Assembly (NCBI GenBank): GCA_958510875.1
Contig: OY294068.1
Coordinates: 71,030,633-71,094,632, forward strand
Length of the DNA: 64,000 nucleotides
From: Endomychus coccineus
Taxonomy: Eukaryota > Arthropoda > Insecta > Coleoptera > Endomychidae
Direction of reading: 5' to 3'
Numbering within the stretch: position 1 is the stretch's first letter; every line of letters begins with the position of its first letter. The position numbers and the translations under genes were made by a program. Below the pieces are notes generated by a model. It saw only the letters and a list, made by a program, of their open reading frames with translations, was not told the origin of the DNA and did not search any database. Of the stretch, positions 11,336 through 23,176 are shown piece after piece.

Positions 11336-11490
11336 CACGAACCAAGAAGTCTAAAATAGCGCCTTCTTGCCACATACGTACACACAGACATCATTTCGAA
11401 AATAGTCTAGATGAACGCAGAAAGGCTCAAATAGCAGAATAGCGCCTTCTTGGCACGCACGTCTGCACACACAGACATCATTTATTTATT
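11336..11490. repeat. Degenerate direct repeat, about 84-bp spacing
   Basis: The phrase atagcgccttcttg...cacacagacatcattt occurs at about 11354-11397 and 11438-11483, and a shorter atagcgcc piece lies near 11268. Origin unknown. Confidence 0.55.
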
Positions 11491-12104
11491 CATTTGTCTA
11501 TGATCATATTGAAGTTAAATAAGATTATACACAAATCATAGTTTCATCGTTGATCTTCACTTTTTTATCAAGAATCTTTTGATATTCCTTAGGTACTTGC
11601 TATTTTGAATGATATGACCAAGATGGCGAGTCTAATGTGACATACATGAATTTATGAATATATTCATTCATCTTATTCATATTTTGATCTTTTCACCATG
11701 CTGTTGAACGTTTATGTTGCAAACTTGCTGGTGCTACTGATGAGCTCATTGAGAAAAGCGTAGAACTATAAGTTTGTGGCGTTACCGATCGATCTAGACT
11801 AGAGAATAAACCTTATCATCTAGAATAAAACGTTACATACCTAGAATTATAATATCTTATTTGCAAAGATTTCAACATCTGATGAACTGACTAACAATTT
11901 TCTTGAGAATTTTCTGTCCGACTAATAAAGATTATGAAATGAACAAAACCCACTTTAAAAAAGTAGGACTCTAGTACTAAATTCCGATGACGTCATCTAA
12001 TCGTCACGGTTACCTTCATAACTCGCTGATGACGTTGAGGACTATTTGTTCGAGTTAGTTGTCTCTTTTCGATTTATTTTTTAAATACTGAGATGCTAAA
12101 TTTA

Positions 12105-12300
12105 CATCATCATTTAATTGAATTTCAGAAAGCGTCAATTGTATTTCAGAATAGTCAATGCAATTTCAGAAAGCATCAATTGCATTTCAGATTAGCCAAT
12201 TGAATTTCAGAATTCGTCATTTGCATTAAAAAAAATATATTTATTTCAGAAAGCGTCAAATGAATTTCGGAAAGCCTGATTTGTAATTCAGATATCAGTG
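12105..12300. repeat. Minisatellite of about 20-22 bp (atttcag...gtcaattg)
   Basis: About eight degenerate units of the form aatttcag-aaagcgtcaattg in tandem. The same motif reappears at 17750-17810 next to a DDE transposase relic, so it probably belongs to that transposon family. Confidence 0.75.
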
Positions 12301-12385
12301 ATGTCATGTTGAAGAAAGGAGGACAAAAACGGAAAGCTCTAATGGAAAATAAGATAGACAGATTGATTGAATTTTTAGAACAAGA

Positions 12386-13374
12386 TTCTACCGGGATATC
12401 AAAAATTATCTTGGTCAAGGGGGGGTTGTGGAATCTAAAACGTATGTCTTACTTTACGTTATCAAAACTTGTGTCAAATTAATTAATTTGAAGTTTCTAA
12501 AAGTGAGAAATTTCGCAATTTTATACGAATGTTATAAAACTAAAAACTCTCTAGCGCTTTAGACTCCGGGATTTTCACGTGGCCTATAGAAATTAGAAGG
12601 TTCGAATTGTATAAAAACACAATTGCATGAACGCCAGAAGTCCTATGTAATTAGCTACGAATGTAATCATTTTGACATATGCCTCGAGGAGCTCGCTACG
12701 CGTCAGTTAGAGTTTATACCTTTTACCTCGATCTTGTTAATTCGGGGCCGTTTCAAGCCCCGTGCGGCCGGCGATAGTTGTAATAAAGTGTTTTCGGCAA
12801 TATGCCGCTAGCTTTTAACCGCTTTTTAGTAGCTAGAAAATTCCCTTTGGTACGTTTCACGTTGACGCGCGTAGCTGAGACCTGAGAGTACCTGTTTCTA
12901 TTTTAATTAAATTTTCCTATTTAATCGACATTTTTGGGCCCGAGACTATGCTATTTAGTTGGCCCCGTTCATAAACTAACGACATGGAGCGAAAACCGCA
13001 TGCGAAAAGTCCTCGTGTTCCGAAGATTTGCACTTTTCTAACTCGCGAGCTACGCGCTCCTCACGTGAACGTCATTCGATTTATCGAAAATTAACCAATT
13101 TAAAACAGTTTTCGACCCCGTTTGTGGCTATTGCGACCTTGTACAAGGTTCAAAGTTAACATTTCGTTTTACATTCCACAACCACCCTTGACCAAGATAA
13201 TTGTTAATTTGTAGTTCATTATTGTTTTACAACTGAAATAAATAGGTATGAAATTTGTAGGTTATTGATGATGTCAGTGTGACAGTGACATAATTATCTC
13301 CAACGTAAAGTAAGACACACGTTTTAGGTTCCACAACCACCCTTGACCAAGATAATTTTTGATATCCCGGTAGC
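12386..13374. mobile_element. GC-rich element with about 75-bp terminal inverted repeats
   Basis: Left end 12388-12465 (CTACCGGGATATCAAAAATT, then a cttggtcaaggg block) is the inverse of 13306-13372. A partial third copy of the end lies at about 13160-13200. The interior (12560-13140) is clearly richer in G, C and CpG than anything around it and has no convincing protein frame. No target duplication was found. It looks like a non-autonomous DNA transposon. Confidence 0.65.
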
Positions 13375-13497
13375 TGTACACTTAAACAGCTGCAGGCTAA
13401 AATATTGGCAGAATTTCAAGTTATAGTTAGTGTTTCCATCATATACCTATATGTCGGCCATTTACCATAAAACAAGTGCACACTGAACCAATAACAA

Positions 13498-13660
13498 TGA
13501 ATTCACCAGCGAATAAAGAATTGCGTGCCGAATATGTACGAAATTTGAGTGATTATATCCAACAAGAGACTCAGTTTGGATTGATCAAACTAATTTCGCA
13601 TTGACGCAACGGATCGCCGAAGAGGCTCATTCGCATCAAATTCAGCATATGAAGAGTACT
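13498..13660 (+). pseudogene. DDE-type transposase fragment (relative of the 17.8-18.4 kb relic)
   Basis: Begins MNSPANKELRAEYVRNLSDY, then DSVWIDQTNFALTQRI in a nearby frame. The VWIDQTNF block is the region of the first catalytic Asp in a DDE_3-type transposase. Shares the stretch gtttggattgatcaaacta with 17808-17826. Confidence 0.6.
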
Positions 13661-13744
13661 CCAGGACAGGTCAAATCTGTGCTTTGTAGATTATGAGAAG
13701 CTGCTGGGATGTAAAGCAGCTCTTGGCACGGAATAGAAAACCAA

Positions 13745-14860
13745 GTTTTAAGAAGCGGTTTTCGCAATAGACCTCACATGATCGTCCCATAAGAGGGTGC
13801 TGTTGGTGGTGATCCCAAGCCGCAAGCTAGAGTTTTGGTTGCTTCAAACTCTACTAGATTATCAGATCCCCATTTCAAAATCTTTGCCAGATCTCCATTA
13901 ATTGCGTCAACCTGTTTCTGTCTCGCTCCTCTGGCTTCATTGGATGGTATGGGGGTTCTAGATGAGAAAGCGGTATGGATTATACCTGCAAAGCTGTGAA
14001 TGGGACAAGTGGTCACTTCCAGCAGTTCGTTTATATGGAGTAGAAACAGAGTTGATGCCAAGACAATCCCTGTGGAACACTAGCGTTGATAGCCATTGTA
14101 TCGGAGGATACTCCGTCAACCACCACATGGAGTGATGTATCTGAGAGAAAACCAGAGAGATGTAAGAATAGAGAGCGCTAGTCCGATAAAAGCCTATGTT
14201 AATCGAGTGACCGGGATTGAGTAGTAACCGATTTCTCCCCTCCAACAAAATGCGCGGCATTCACAATTTGTTCTTTCGACGTCGAGTCTTCCGCTAGTGT
14301 AGTATGGTATGGGAAGCTTGGTAACTCATTCATCTCCACTCCGCGGCTCTAAATTCATTAAGTCCGGTCACTAATATATCCTTTAGCGCTCTCTATTCTT
14401 ACATCTCTCTGGAGTAAACTCTACAGTAAGCGACAACATTGAGGCTCTAAGCCATATAACGGAAGTTTCCCAAGAAGGCTTTGGTGCCAGACTCAGTCAA
14501 ACCTTTTGGAGATATCCGATGATACAGCTAGAGATTCCCCATCTTTTTCAATAGATTTCTGACATATTTGTGTTAAGTAGGCAAGCAAGTCTCCTGTTGA
14601 TCTCTGTTGACGAAAACCATATCACGATTTTAGAGCTCTGTAGGTATTGGATGAGCTCGATGTTGGTCTATAATTATTAGGACGGATCTTCTTTCTTCCT
14701 TTTTTTTTTGAATTGGTTGGACTCTAGCTGTCTTCCAGGTGGAAGGAAACACACCAAGTTTGTATGAAAGGGTAAACAACCTGCGGAAAACTGGTGTTAA
14801 TTCTGGAACACATTCCTTGAGAACGACAGGTGGAATTCCGTCTGGTCTGTTGTTTTTACA
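13745..14860 (-). pseudogene. Non-LTR retrotransposon RT, inverted copy of the 9.5-10.4 kb family
   Basis: From 14860 downward the minus strand reads PDGIPPVVLKECVPELTPVF, LGVFPSTWKTARVQPIQKK, then VDGVSSDTMAINASVPQGIV, LFLLHINELL and VDAINGDLAKILKWGSDNL, the RT blocks in order for a Jockey/CR1-like element. The catalytic FADD reads FAGI. Several frameshifts and stops are present. Nearly 90 bp around 13760-13850 are an inverted match to 9780-9870. Confidence 0.82.
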
Positions 14861-14869
14861 AGACCTGCA

Positions 14870-17740
14870 TTGTGGAACAAACGACTAAAGTCGCACGTCG
14901 ATCGAAACATGACAATAAAATTATGGAACCGCTCGCTCTTGATTAGCCTAGCTTCGTTCTTTGCATTCGGGAAAACATATTTTCCGATAAAACAAATTCT
15001 TCATCGGAGGATGAACTGGACATATTTACTTCAGAAAATCTGCTTTGAACAGGCAGATAACCAGCGCCCTTTATGTACGTACCAGCAGAATTACTGGCAG
15101 CGGTATTCAGCGCCGAAATTAGGTTCTGGATAACCTGCTTTCTTCGAGTGTGTACACTAATGAGACACTATAACTCTTTCATAGGAATCGGACTTTATTT
15201 CGATGACTATAATCTTTAGTTTAATTTTCCATAAGCATAAATTATCTCTATGCGAAGAAATAAACTTTGTGATCAATTCATGACAGTAGTTTCTCAAATC
15301 TGCCCTGTTTTAACCGCAAGAATACATTATATTTATTCTTGTGCTTTTAACAACAAACTTGTGTGTCACACATTCGGCTAGCACGAACTGTTCGAGACTG
15401 GATCAATCTTGCTTGCGAGTCTGCCGACTTGCGGGTCAAATATCAGGCAGGGTTTGAAATCCTCCGAGCCAATTTCTGCACTGTATACTCCACAAAAGTC
15501 TCATGACTTCGCATCTACACACTCAGTTTCACCTTGATACTTTGAACAGCACTAGCAATGATCAAGGTAAGAAGGAGCGCATATAGGGCCTTTAACAGCA
15601 CCAATGCTTACTATACATTCCAAAGATATCACTTAATATTTTATGTTGTAGAATATCAATCTCTTTCGATACTTAATGTTTTTGGCTACCTGTCTGTAAG
15701 AATTACATCTATGAACATAAGCTATTGCGAAAAAAGTTATTCAATCTGTGCGATGTGAATTAGAACATTCTTGAGTGGATTTGCCAAGGTTAACAGTGAT
15801 TTGTCGTTCTCCTGTTACGCTAACCCCACCCGAAACACAAGAATTGGTCTTCGCAGAAACCTCCAATTCAAGATGTCTTAAAATGGTTGTTCCATGTTTT
15901 TTGGAATATATTGCACATAAATAACGCCCTGAACAAAATTACAACAAAAATTTAAATGCTTATGTTTACCTCAGAGAATCTTCCCTATAACTTCTGACAG
16001 GCGGGATTTGTGTGAAGTGTGAGATCCTAATCGGGTTCGAGCTGGAGTTGAAGAAATGATATTTTCAATAGGTGTCGACGCTCCTCTCTGTTTCAAAACT
16101 TCTGCAAAGGTGGGGGGAGGAGTACTGCAGCAGCTTGGCCCTATACCTGTATGGACATGCGCCACTACAAATATAGCTCTTATACATTGCTGGTAATTTT
16201 ATTAGCCACTACCTACTAATATACACCACAGAAACTGTTACAGTATTAGTAATGATTCTACACTCTACAGATGTAGAAATATATTGAAGGGTGCTGTTGT
16301 ATATGTACATGTGATTTGTTATTTGTGAATTACGGTCGAAAAGTGTAGTGAATATAATATATAATAATTACATAATAAAATTAATCAGAAATGGCATGAT
16401 AATCTATGTGAAAAATCAGTGTAAATAAAACGAAATATATCACAACACTTTTAATGATTTAGACCAATGCAGGCTTAGTATGTGAAATGACTATGATTAA
16501 AATGTTTACTGTGTTACGTGTATGATTAAAACACCACACACGTGGTTAATAAACATAAAAACGATCAATACATATTCGATATGTCTGAGATGCTGGGAAT
16601 TCCAAGATAATAATTGCGAATCTGACAAGAATTAAAAAACTTGAATGGAATAGAATAAAATTTACGCGGTAATTTGGGTGCAAAACTGCTTCGAATATTA
16701 ATGTGTAGAAAATGTTCTACGTAGTAATAATAGAAGATAACTTCATCAATAGTATTTATACTCATTTAAGTATTCTCTTTAATAATGGGGTTGCTTTCAA
16801 ACTAACGAATTAATCTTAAAACAATTCTGGACTTTTATTATTTCTTGTATTACAAGAAAATAAAAAGTGGAAGACGACCAGAGAAGGTAGGATACAGCGG
16901 TTCATAGACTAGGGCACATATCTGCGGTATCTTTAGCAAAAAACTTTAAAATAAAGGAATAATTCCAAAGATATCCCTATGTTATGATTGGTTAAGAACT
17001 CGAAGAGAGTATATTGGATTAATATTCCCCTTAAGAAGACCGTACACGAGATCGTCAAGTGGATTTTTATCAAGCTGGAAATCTGTTGGTAGCAATCTTA
17101 GGAATATATCTGATGATTCCTTGTTAACAAATGATCCTATCACCCTTCTCTCTGTTGAATTTTCTTTTCATGAAATGCAAATATTGATTGTAATGTTGAT
17201 TAAAGATACAGTACATTCTAGAGTGTTTAAATCCTTATTATCAAAATGATAATAATCGGACATCTGATTACAATAGAAAAACATCAAAACTAACTGGAAT
17301 AAATCAATACTATCGAAATGCAAATGAAAGTCTGGGCAAATGGAGAAACTCGAAGCTAGAAGAAATGGAGCAATCACCTCTAGTAGTGTGTTCAAACTGT
17401 GAAGAATGAAGACATCGCGAACTTTGATTACTATTATATCGGGTTCATTTAGAATAGGCGACGAAATTAGATTTTTGTGAAAATACCGATAAGAGAATAG
17501 TACCTGCCCTAATCACCTCATGCGCTTATGAGTCTATAAAGCCACGGTGTATGTGTTTCCTAAGTCAGTTAACGGGTCGTTGGATTCGCGGTTAGTCAAC
17601 AGTCGTAAACTGGTAACAAGTAAGATCAGGAGGCACCGTGAAAAGAGTCCAGGTGGAGGGCAGCCTCCACCCGCTTACTTTGAGAGGTTGGCTTCTGCCG
17701 GACAGTATGGCTTAGCTAAATAGAGGGAAACAGAGCCCGA
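14870..17740. other. No recognisable gene
   Basis: Short ORFs only. A 64-codon minus frame at 15971-16165 (with TPPPTFAEVLKQRG) has a faint resemblance to retroelement ORF1 linkers but is not enough for a call. The 17530-17740 stretch is less AT-rich but has no sustained frame. Confidence 0.45.
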
Positions 17741-17749
17741 ACAGAGCCT

Positions 17750-18400
17750 ATGCATTTCAGATTAGCCAATTGAATTTCAGAATTCGTCAATTGTATTTCA
17801 AAGACACAGTTTGGATTGATCAAACTAATTTGGCAATTTCGCATTGACGCAATGGATCGCCGAAGAGGCTCATTCACTTCAAATTCAGCTAATGCTTGAC
17901 TAGAGCATGGTACAATAGCAGATTGGGGTAACCAAGTGACTAATCTTGTAATTGTTTGCGACAATGCTCCTTGCCACACAAGATAATAAACTGTTCCGAA
18001 TTTAACAACAGCTACTCTATTGAGACTAGCACCACATTCGCCGATGTTGAATCCAATAGAGACGATTTGGTCTAAAATTAATGCATTTGTGAAAAATCAT
18101 TTTGGAATTCCGCCAGTGGCTGCAGCGGGAGTTATGGAGCAAAGTTCAATATACCTAAACAAATCATTGGTGATGCAGAAATCACTATAGTAGGAGTGGA
18201 TTGTGCACGTGCAGCACAACATTTAACAACACACCAAACACCATGCGGCTGCAATAGCCTTGGACAATATGCCTGTTGAGCTGTGAATCCGCTCCGGGTG
18301 TGGCTCAACTTTGCCAAGCAGAGAATAATCGCTAGGTACATAAGAAAGCTAAGATGTTTTTCTAGTTCGAATAATTTTTCGTTTTTGTTGTTGGTCACTG
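17750..18400 (+). pseudogene. DDE_3-type transposase relic
   Basis: After two units of the atttcag minisatellite, the plus strand reads TVWIDQTN, then LVIVCDNAPCHT (17944-17979, second catalytic Asp region) and LAPHSPMLNPIETIWSKIN (about 18030-18090, holding the catalytic Glu). These are motifs of IS630/Tc1-related DDE_3 transposases. Stops at several points make it a relic. Confidence 0.78.
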
Positions 18401-19080
18401 ATAAGAAATAAAGCTATAGTTCTAATTTGTTTTTTTTTCTCGGATGTAGGCGGTTGTGATAGTAAAAATTTAATTTATTTCCTATAATAATAATAGCCTC
18501 CTGATATTGAAAACATTGATTATTATCAATTAAGGGATTATAATATTGAAATTATAGTTTTTGTAAATATAACAAATATAACCCTGTAATAGGTCGATTT
18601 CTTATTTCAACCTGCATATCTTTTCTGATATTCGTTTCCATTCTGACTTCACAGCCGTTACGGATATGATTTTTAATGCCATCATTAGAGTTTATTTGAA
18701 ATATCTAAATTCGTCTAACATTTCACATAATCATCATCGTTAGTTGGATTTACGATCTCATGTGAAGTCAGGATGCTTCAAATATTGTTCACAACATTTT
18801 GTTCTCAATTAAGATTTATATTATCAGCATGTAACTCAAAATTTGGACTCACTATTGAAAAATGTATGCCGTGAACTAGTAAAAAGATATAAAAGGTATA
18901 TAATTTTTCAGAGATTATGTATCTGGAAGTAATCTTATATGGAACAATAATTACGTGAACAAAATTACAGGTAAAGTCTCGAAGATTATGTAGGACGGCC
19001 CAAACGGCTCTGGTATGGAACAGATATGATCTAGTGCTCGTTATTAATGATTCAGATTCAACATTTCAAGTAAGTAGAAA
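18401..19080. other. No recognisable gene
   Basis: AT-rich filler between two transposon relics. Confidence 0.45.
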
Positions 19081-19089
19081 GATAAAGGT

Positions 19090-19761
19090 AAATATTATTA
19101 TACTTAATATTTTTCTAAGCGAACTTGAAACCTCCTTAAAATCAAAATTAGATCCGTTTCCAAAAGTTTGATAAAAATATGTTGATGATATATTCTCGAT
19201 TATAAGTAAAGATTCCGATTTACTTGATTTTTTTAACTTCCTTGGTAGCAATTTCATTCACTAAAATTCACTATCAACATAGAAACAGAGAGTAGCTTCC
19301 TCTCCTTGATATTAACATTATGAAAGATGATAATCACTTGGAATTCAACTTATACAGAAAATCCACTCAAACAAATAGGTAGGTATATTCCGGCGGATTC
19401 AGCTACACCATTTAATAGTCTTTTTCATAGATTATTGAACGTTCCGTTCAACCAGCAAAGTTATAACAACGAAGTTGAGAAACTTCAGCAAATAGTGTTG
19501 GACATTGGTTACGACAAATCTTTGATCAATAATCTAATTTCTAAACCAAATTGGAAATTGGAACGCAACCAACTAACCAAATTAGAGCCACTACCTTCAA
19601 ATAGCAGTCCAATAAAATTCAAAAGTTTATTATCATTTCTCAAGCTATGCACTGGAATTATAACAGCATTTACAATTACGAGAGCCTGTTTAAAGCTAAG
19701 AATTTTATCGACAGGGCTTAATAGCTCCAAAATTGTCTTCATAAATGCGAGGCAAAATTGA
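19090..19761 (+). pseudogene. Second-family Penelope-like RT fragment
   Basis: The plus strand reads [13 protein letters not shown], then KYVDDIFSIIS (RT motif C, catalytic DD) and, in the 144-codon frame 19327-19761, a PLE thumb region with FNSLFHRLLNVPFNQQSY. In-frame stops occur around 19170 and 19260. The [12 protein letters not shown] block is repeated almost exactly at 50640-50670. Confidence 0.75.
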
Positions 19762-19890
19762 AATGCTTGTTTTTGTAACCATCAAGTAGACGAGTACTTT
19801 CTGTTTCACCATTGAATTTTCTACTGTCTTTAATTTTTAATGTTCTAAATAAGAAATATTCACCTTTATCCACTAAAAATACTCTTAAAG

Positions 19891-19932
19891 TACTGAGGAC
19901 CTATCGGCTACCAAGAAGCCACCATCAGAGTA
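19891..19932 (-). ncRNA. Decayed hammerhead-like motif of PLE family 2
   Basis: Minus strand: UACU stem I strand, CUGAUGG in place of CUGAUGA, stem II with UUG loop, GAUA in place of GAAA, CUC cleavage triplet and returning AGUA. Two core positions are changed, so probably inactive. Confidence 0.45.
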
Positions 19933-20049
19933 ACTAAATTATAAATCAAAATGTGCTTGTTTAAATACTATTTGGGTGATAATAATGTAAACAAGGAGTT
20001 ACCCTCAGCTGGAGATAAATCAGAATTTAATAAACTGCTTTTTCGTTTA

Positions 20050-20700
20050 TTTATTTCCATCCCTTCTACATTTCCTAGATATTCCTGAGTTTTAAAAGTG
20101 ATAAACTTTCTTGAGAAATGCTGTGACCTGTATTCAAAATATGTTCTGCTAACGCTGATTTTTCACCAGTATTTTTCTCTATATGGGCAAAATGTACTTT
20201 ACACCGAGTTATAGTTTGACCCACATTGCATTTTGAACACGACTCACAATCGATTTGGCAAATCCTGGATTTGTCGGAGTCGGAAACTTTAAAAAAGGTG
20301 TTGCCTAAACGGGTTTTTAGCTTGTTCTTTCATCTATAAACTGGTTGTATTACAAATTTAGGAAAAAAATTATGGAATTCATTAATTGCTGAAGGATTGT
20401 GAGTGAAACTTTCGAATTTTATTGGCATGTAATCATTTTAGGAGTGCTACTCATTCATGTTGAAATTAAAATTTTTCGTGTAAGCAGACAGTTCCTATAA
20501 TAGGTCGCCTCTCTTATTAGTTCTAAAGAATGTTTCACAGACAAACTTGGTGCGGCTTGGAGGTTGTTAAATTCCTTCATAAAACATTTTGCTATGTTAT
20601 ACGCAAGACAATTAATGTTTGAAATGATTGGTCTCATGAAATAACCCGGTTTATGAATCTCAAGTAAGCAATATAGTTTAGGAAAATCAGGATTTGACAA
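20050..20700 (-). pseudogene. Second-family Penelope-like RT N-part and GIY-YIG fragments, inverted
   Basis: The 20700-20455 frame reads FPKLYCLLEIHKPGYFMRPI and SNINCLAYNIAKCF, the PLE RT block before the palm. Further down (about 20290-20050) the minus strand has a Cys-rich GIY-YIG-like domain (CQIDCESCSKCNVGQTIT, then [14 protein letters not shown]). Orientation is opposite to the 19.1-19.8 kb piece, so this locus is an inverted arrangement like the PLE at 6.6-9.0 kb, but rearranged and decayed. Confidence 0.72.
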
Positions 20701-20838
20701 TCTAAGTTTGTATTTTAGATTATCGGAGATTACAGCTGTACATTACTCAGTAGTAGTTATTAATTAATTATTTATAAAATATTTATTCATAAAAAAGCAT
20801 TTCACTATTAAAAATATTGTTTTTATAGAACAAATATT

Positions 20839-22192
20839 ATAGAGGATGTCCCGCATAAGAACCGACACAGAGCAGGAACGTGTAGGAGGCCTCAAAATAT
20901 GATGATTTAACGCAACTTACCTCTATAACAAGTTGCACCCCTGAGAAGTTACAGGCCCTCAAAGTGGGACTTTAAATTTGGAAAAAAATGAATATCTCAA
21001 TTATACTTCAACTTATAAAAACCAATTTGGTACACGTTGTATGCGTTCCAAGAGTATTAATTGACAGTAAGTAGAGTTCAATTGGATCATTTTAAAGGGT
21101 TGATAAGGGATGGTGCACCCTTAAAATTTGACAGAATTTCTTAACCCAATCGCAATTTCAAAAAAAATATTACTTTTTTTATGGGAAATTTTTTTCTACA
21201 ACTTTTTTTACTCTTGTAATTTTTCAATAAACTGTCGTTTTCGAGGAAAACGCGAATAAATAAAAGCATATACGTAGCTACGTTATTTAAAATCATCGAA
21301 TTTTCAAAAGTTGGCTATGAAATTATACGTCAAACTTGACAATCAGAAAACTTTGTTTTAAATAATTGTTTGTGTTAAAAATGACCAGAAAATTATCATT
21401 TAGTGAGCAAGTTGACATGTTATTGGTATTAGGTTTCTGTGAAGGAAATTTCAGAAAAGTGTTAGAGTATCGCAGAAGATTGCCTAATCGTGTGATTCCC
21501 CATAGAGAAGCCTTTTCCAATGTTTTTCAGCAACTCGAGAACGTGCTACTGCAATAACAGGACAAGACGAAGAAATACTGTTGAATAGAATTGAAGATGA
21601 CCCACATATCAGCACAAGAATTCTAAATGAAAAATTTCCGGTCATTTTTAACACACAACAAACTATTATTTAAAATAAATTACGTAGTTTTCTGGTTGCC
21701 AAGTTTGACGTTTAATTTCATAGCCAACTTTTGAAAATTCGATGATTTTAAATAACATAGCTATGTATATGCTTTTATTTATTCGCGTTTTCCTCGAAAA
21801 CGACAGTTTATTGAAAAATTACAAGAGTAAAAAAAGTTTTTAAAATAAATTTCCCATAAAACATAGTAATATTTTTTTGAAATTGCGATTGGGCTAAGAA
21901 ATTCTGTTAAATTTTAAGGGTGCATCCCTTATCAACCCTTTTATATGATCCAACTGAACTTTATTTACTGTCGATTAATACTCTTGGAACGCATACAACG
22001 TGTACCAAATTTGGTTTTTCTAAGTTGAAGTATAATTGAGATATAAATTTTGTTCAAAATTTCAAGTCCCACTTTGAGGGCCTATAACGTCTCAAGGATG
22101 CAACTTGGTAATTGGTATAGAGGTAAGTTGCGTTAAATCATCATATTTTGGGGTCCCCTACATGTGTCGGTTCTTATGTGGAAGATTCTTTA
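20839..22192. mobile_element. Mariner-like element with about 500-bp inverted repeats
   Basis: Arms 20839-21341 and 21697-22192 are inverted copies (both contain cataagaaccgacaca near the outer end and tcatagccaacttttgaaaa at the inner end). The centre is only about 355 bp. Outer ends fall at TA dinucleotides, as for IS630-Tc1-mariner insertions. Confidence 0.75.
21381..21670 (+). pseudogene. Transposase helix-turn-helix remnant
   Basis: From ATG at 21381 the frame reads MTRKLSFSEQVDMLLVLGF and a YRRRLPNRVIPHREAF block. It then continues after a frameshift with EEILLNRIEDDPHISTRIL. This matches the N-terminal DNA-binding region of insect mariner-like transposases with a second HTH, and no catalytic domain follows. 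The element is a deletion derivative. Confidence 0.65.
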
Positions 22193-22760
22193 TATGTACG
22201 TATGTAGGTACCTATAAGCAAATGATGTTATCCATCAGTGCCTCGAGGTGCTCACAAATCTCTAGATATTGTATTAAAAAAATCTCCAGGGGACTGAGCC
22301 GTCGAATAATAAACAAGATATACTAAGAGTTGTCTAATTTTAATCAGTAGAAATAGTAGGTTCCTAGTGTTCGACAAATGAATTTGTAAAAGGCTGATAA
22401 CTTATGAAGATTATTGCGTTGATTATAGACTACATTTATCTTTAAATGAATCACTATCTTACAGAATTATATAAACTGCGGTGGTATGCACGCCGGTGGT
22501 ATGCACTCAAGGTCTCAATCCACAAATTAAAGTTAATTTTGTCTCAATATAACTAAAACAGCATGTTCCGTAATTCAAGTGGAGGCTTAGTGATTGTTGA
22601 TTGTTTCCATTATTTGCAATATTAGAGAACATGAAGAACGTCAAACGTATTTCAAGTTCTTCTGTATTCTTAATTCTTGTTTTCCTGAATTTAGTGTTAC
22701 TTTGATTAATCACAAGGCGGCTGTGTCAAGCCTTTCGTCTGATCTCCGCCTACGAGATAG
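22193..22760. other. No recognisable gene; upstream region of the chimaerin gene
   Basis: Contains a short direct repeat ggtggtatgcac at 22480-22503. No coding frame is supported. Confidence 0.4.
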
Positions 22761-22787
22761 TATAAAATGTCAGTGAACTATATAAAT
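22761..22787 (+). promoter_or_regulatory. Candidate TATA boxes of the chimaerin gene
   Basis: TATAAAA at 22761-22767 and TATAAAT at 22781-22787 lie 340-370 bp before the start codon. An initiator-like ttcacta sits about 30 bases after the second box (near 22808-22814). This is a positional inference only. Confidence 0.35.
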
Positions 22788-22810
22788 GTAAACAAAAACA
22801 AATTCAATTC

Positions 22811-22897
22811 ACTACGATTATTTTTACGGTTAAATTATATTTTGTAGTTGTAATTATTATTGTTTCAATTTTACATTCATTTGGAGGAGTTGGTAGG
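22811..22897 (+). other. Possible non-coding first exon of the chimaerin gene
   Basis: A strong donor, GGGTAAGT, has its GT at 22898. A pyrimidine-rich acceptor ending in AG at 23110 would join it to the exon carrying the start codon. No transcript evidence is available. Confidence 0.3.
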
Positions 22898-23127
22898 GTA
22901 AGTTTTAATGGGTCAATTAATCATTAGAAAATTGGTGAGAAGTGAAGTTGAAGTGAGAAACGACGATCGTGATAGTGAACATTTCTAAGTTGAAGGAGGA
23001 GGTCTGAAGAATTAAGCAATGAAGAGTGACATGAATTAAACTGTTGACAGTCGATAACAATTGGATTTTATTGCATCAATTATAACTGTTCTACTATTTG
23101 TTTGCTCAAGATAAGATAACCGCTGAA

Positions 23128-23176
23128 ATGAATTTAGAAACAGACTCGCCTGTTCATTCAGTATGGAAAAGCGACT
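23128..23176 (+). CDS. RhoGAP5A: Chimaerin exon 1 (residues 1-16)
   Basis: Encodes [16 protein letters not shown] and one base of the next codon, then donor GTAAGA. Joined to exon 2 it gives VWKSDLYRMQ, matching the conserved IWKSYLYQLQ start of long chimaerins. It is too short for ORF finders and was placed by homology and phase. Confidence 0.85.

Noticed and set aside
15971..16165. Pro-rich 64-codon minus-strand frame as a retroelement ORF1
   Set aside because: The resemblance is too slight and there is no RNA-binding motif.
22480..22503. Double ggtggtatgcac as a regulatory site
   Set aside because: Only two copies and no supporting context.
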